A stretch of DNA of 5,328 bases from Hydrogenothermaceae bacterium (GTDB lineage Bacteria > Aquificota > Aquificia > Aquificales > Hydrogenothermaceae): assembly GCA_015490675.1 (NCBI GenBank), contig WFXI01000028.1:1-5328 (forward strand), given 5' to 3'. The notes under the pieces were generated by a model, which saw nothing but the letters and a program-made list of their open reading frames with translations, searched no databases and had not been told where the DNA came from. Both the position numbers and the translations under genes were made by a program. Of this stretch, positions 4,355-5,328 are shown piece by piece (within the stretch, counting starts at the first letter, position 1; every line of letters starts with the position of its first letter).

Positions 4355-5328
4355 ATGTTTATAAAAGAAAGATTATTTACCCCAGGACCAGTTCCTTTAC
4401 CTCCTGAAGTTATTAAAGCATTAGGACAGCAAATAATACACCACCGAACACCTGAATTTACAAATATATTTTTAGAAACAAGAAAAAACCTACAAAAACT
4501 TTTAGATACAAACAGAGATGTTTTAATGTTTGCTTCTTCTGGAACAGGAGCTATGGAAGCTTCTATAGTAAACTTTTTTTCAGAAGGAGATAAAGTTTTA
4601 GTTATAAATGCTGGAAAATTTGGAGAAAGATGGACAAAAATATCTCAAACTTATGGTCTGAATGTGATTGATTACAAGATTGAATGGGGAGAAACTTTTG
4701 ATAAAAATAAACTAGAAGAAATAGTAAACGAAAACAAAGATTTAAAAGGCATTTTAGTTCAACATTCTGAAACATCTACAACAACCTTACACGATGTTGA
4801 ATATTTAGCTAAAGTTTGTGGTAAATTAGAGGATTGTCTTTTAGTTGTAGATGGTATTACTTCTGTAGGGGTTTATGAAGTATATCCTGAAAAAATAGGA
4901 ATTGATATTTTAGTAACAGGTTCACAGAAAGCATTAATGCTTCCTCCAGGGCTTTCTATACTTTATTACAGTGAGAAAGCGGAAAAAAGACTGGAAAAAT
5001 CTAATATTCCAAAATTCTACTTTAATGTAAAAGCTGAAAGTGCAAAGCAAGCCAAAGGACAAACAGCATATACACCGGCAATAAATTTAATAATTGCATT
5101 AAATGAAAGTTTAAAACTAATGTTAAATGAAGGAGTTTCTAATTTAGCAAAAAGGCACGAAATACTTGCAGAAATGACAAGAGAAGCAGTAAAAGAGTTA
5201 GGATTAAAACTTTTATCTAAGAGCCCTGCAAACTCTGCAACAGGAGTTTATTCACCAGATGGTATAAATGCAGATGATTTAAGAAAAGAATTACTAAAAA
5301 TAGGTTTTAGAGTTGCTGGTGGACAAGA
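4355..5328 (+). CDS. class-V PLP-dependent aminotransferase (alanine-glyoxylate / serine-pyruvate type), C-terminus cut
   Basis: The first 324 codons are open to the right edge. N-terminal LFTPGPVPLPPEV (7-19) is the family opening, and HHRTPEF (29-35) follows. SSGTGAMEAS (61-70) binds the PLP phosphate. HSETSTTTLHDV (137-148) is the conserved HxETST segment. D166 in VVDGITSVG should pair with the pyridine nitrogen, and K192 in VTGSQKALMLPPG (187-199) is the Schiff-base lysine. TAYTPA (237-242) matches the family TPxTP-like loop. Members are about 380-385 residues, so roughly 60 are missing, including the C-terminal carboxylate-binding Arg. Such proteins transaminate serine, alanine, aspartate, phosphoserine or glyoxylate, and some are misnamed soluble hydrogenase 42 kDa subunit. 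Substrate cannot be fixed here. Start: ATG at 4355, GGAGG 11 nt upstream. It is divergent from dnaJ. Confidence 0.9.
   Translation, partial: MFIKERLFTPGPVPLPPEVIKALGQQIIHHRTPEFTNIFLETRKNLQKLLDTNRDVLMFASSGTGAMEASIVNFFSEGDKVLVINAGKFGERWTKISQTYGLNVIDYKIEWGETFDKNKLEEIVNENKDLKGILVQHSETSTTTLHDVEYLAKVCGKLEDCLLVVDGITSVGVYEVYPEKIGIDILVTGSQKALMLPPGLSILYYSEKAEKRLEKSNIPKFYFNVKAESAKQAKGQTAYTPAINLIIALNESLKLMLNEGVSNLAKRHEILAEMTREAVKELGLKLLSKSPANSATGVYSPDGINADDLRKELLKIGFRVAGGQ

Noticed and set aside
4355..5328. Reading the aminotransferase as a hydrogenase subunit
   Set aside because: Homologues are sometimes labelled soluble hydrogenase 42 kDa subunit, but the sequence shows PLP residues (D166, K192) and no metal-cluster Cys motifs.
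1..5328. A defence, mobile or otherwise new multi-gene system
   Set aside because: No transposase, integrase, nuclease, toxin-antitoxin pair, direct-repeat array or attachment site is visible; nearly all genes belong to known chromosomal families.

Overview
The window is an AT-rich stretch of bacterial chromosome with A/T-heavy codon use and short intergenic gaps. The gene content points to a thermophilic member of the Aquificota, probably Hydrogenothermaceae and close to Sulfurihydrogenibium. It combines an archaeal-type 3-dehydroquinate synthase II, a single-chain double-histone-fold protein of the DUF1931/Aq_328 type, and a dnaJ-hspR pair. The taxonomic call is an inference from gene content and base composition and was not searched. 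I see no mobile element, CRISPR array, tRNA or rRNA.

Layout from left to right: (1) minus-strand 3-dehydroquinate synthase II, whose C-terminus is cut off by the left edge (839 to 1). (2) A minus-strand UbiE/MenG-like methyltransferase (1577 to 897), 57 nt upstream of it and possibly co-transcribed. (3) A 120-nt divergent promoter region (1578-1697) in which the -35 boxes of the two directions appear to overlap. (4) A plus-strand gene for a 149-residue protein with two histone folds (1698-2147). (5) A convergent junction only 5 nt wide, where a GC hairpin that probably terminates the histone transcript lies inside the last codons of the facing gene. (6) A tight minus-strand operon, dnaJ (4201-3038), hspR (3019-2591) and an unrecognised 144-residue acidic protein (2587-2153). 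The last gene starts at TTG, in the same frame as hspR and one sense codon after its stop. (7) A 153-nt divergent control region (4202-4354) with a good minus-strand promoter for dnaJ, a 6-bp-arm palindrome filling its -35/-10 spacer, and an extended -10 promoter for the plus strand. (8) A plus-strand class-V PLP-dependent aminotransferase (4355 onward), cut off by the right edge.

How the parts relate: DnaJ and HspR form a heat-shock co-chaperone and repressor unit that probably regulates itself. The palindrome in the dnaJ promoter is the best operator candidate, although no canonical HAIR (CTTGAGT-N7-ACTCAAG) or CIRCE element is visible. The other genes serve aromatic amino acid precursor synthesis, probable quinone methylation, amino-acid transamination and probable DNA packaging. 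They look like ordinary chromosomal neighbours rather than one pathway. The most interesting items are the bacterial histone-fold gene, the unknown protein locked to hspR, the candidate operator, and the interleaved convergent 3' ends. I see no convincing new multi-gene system.
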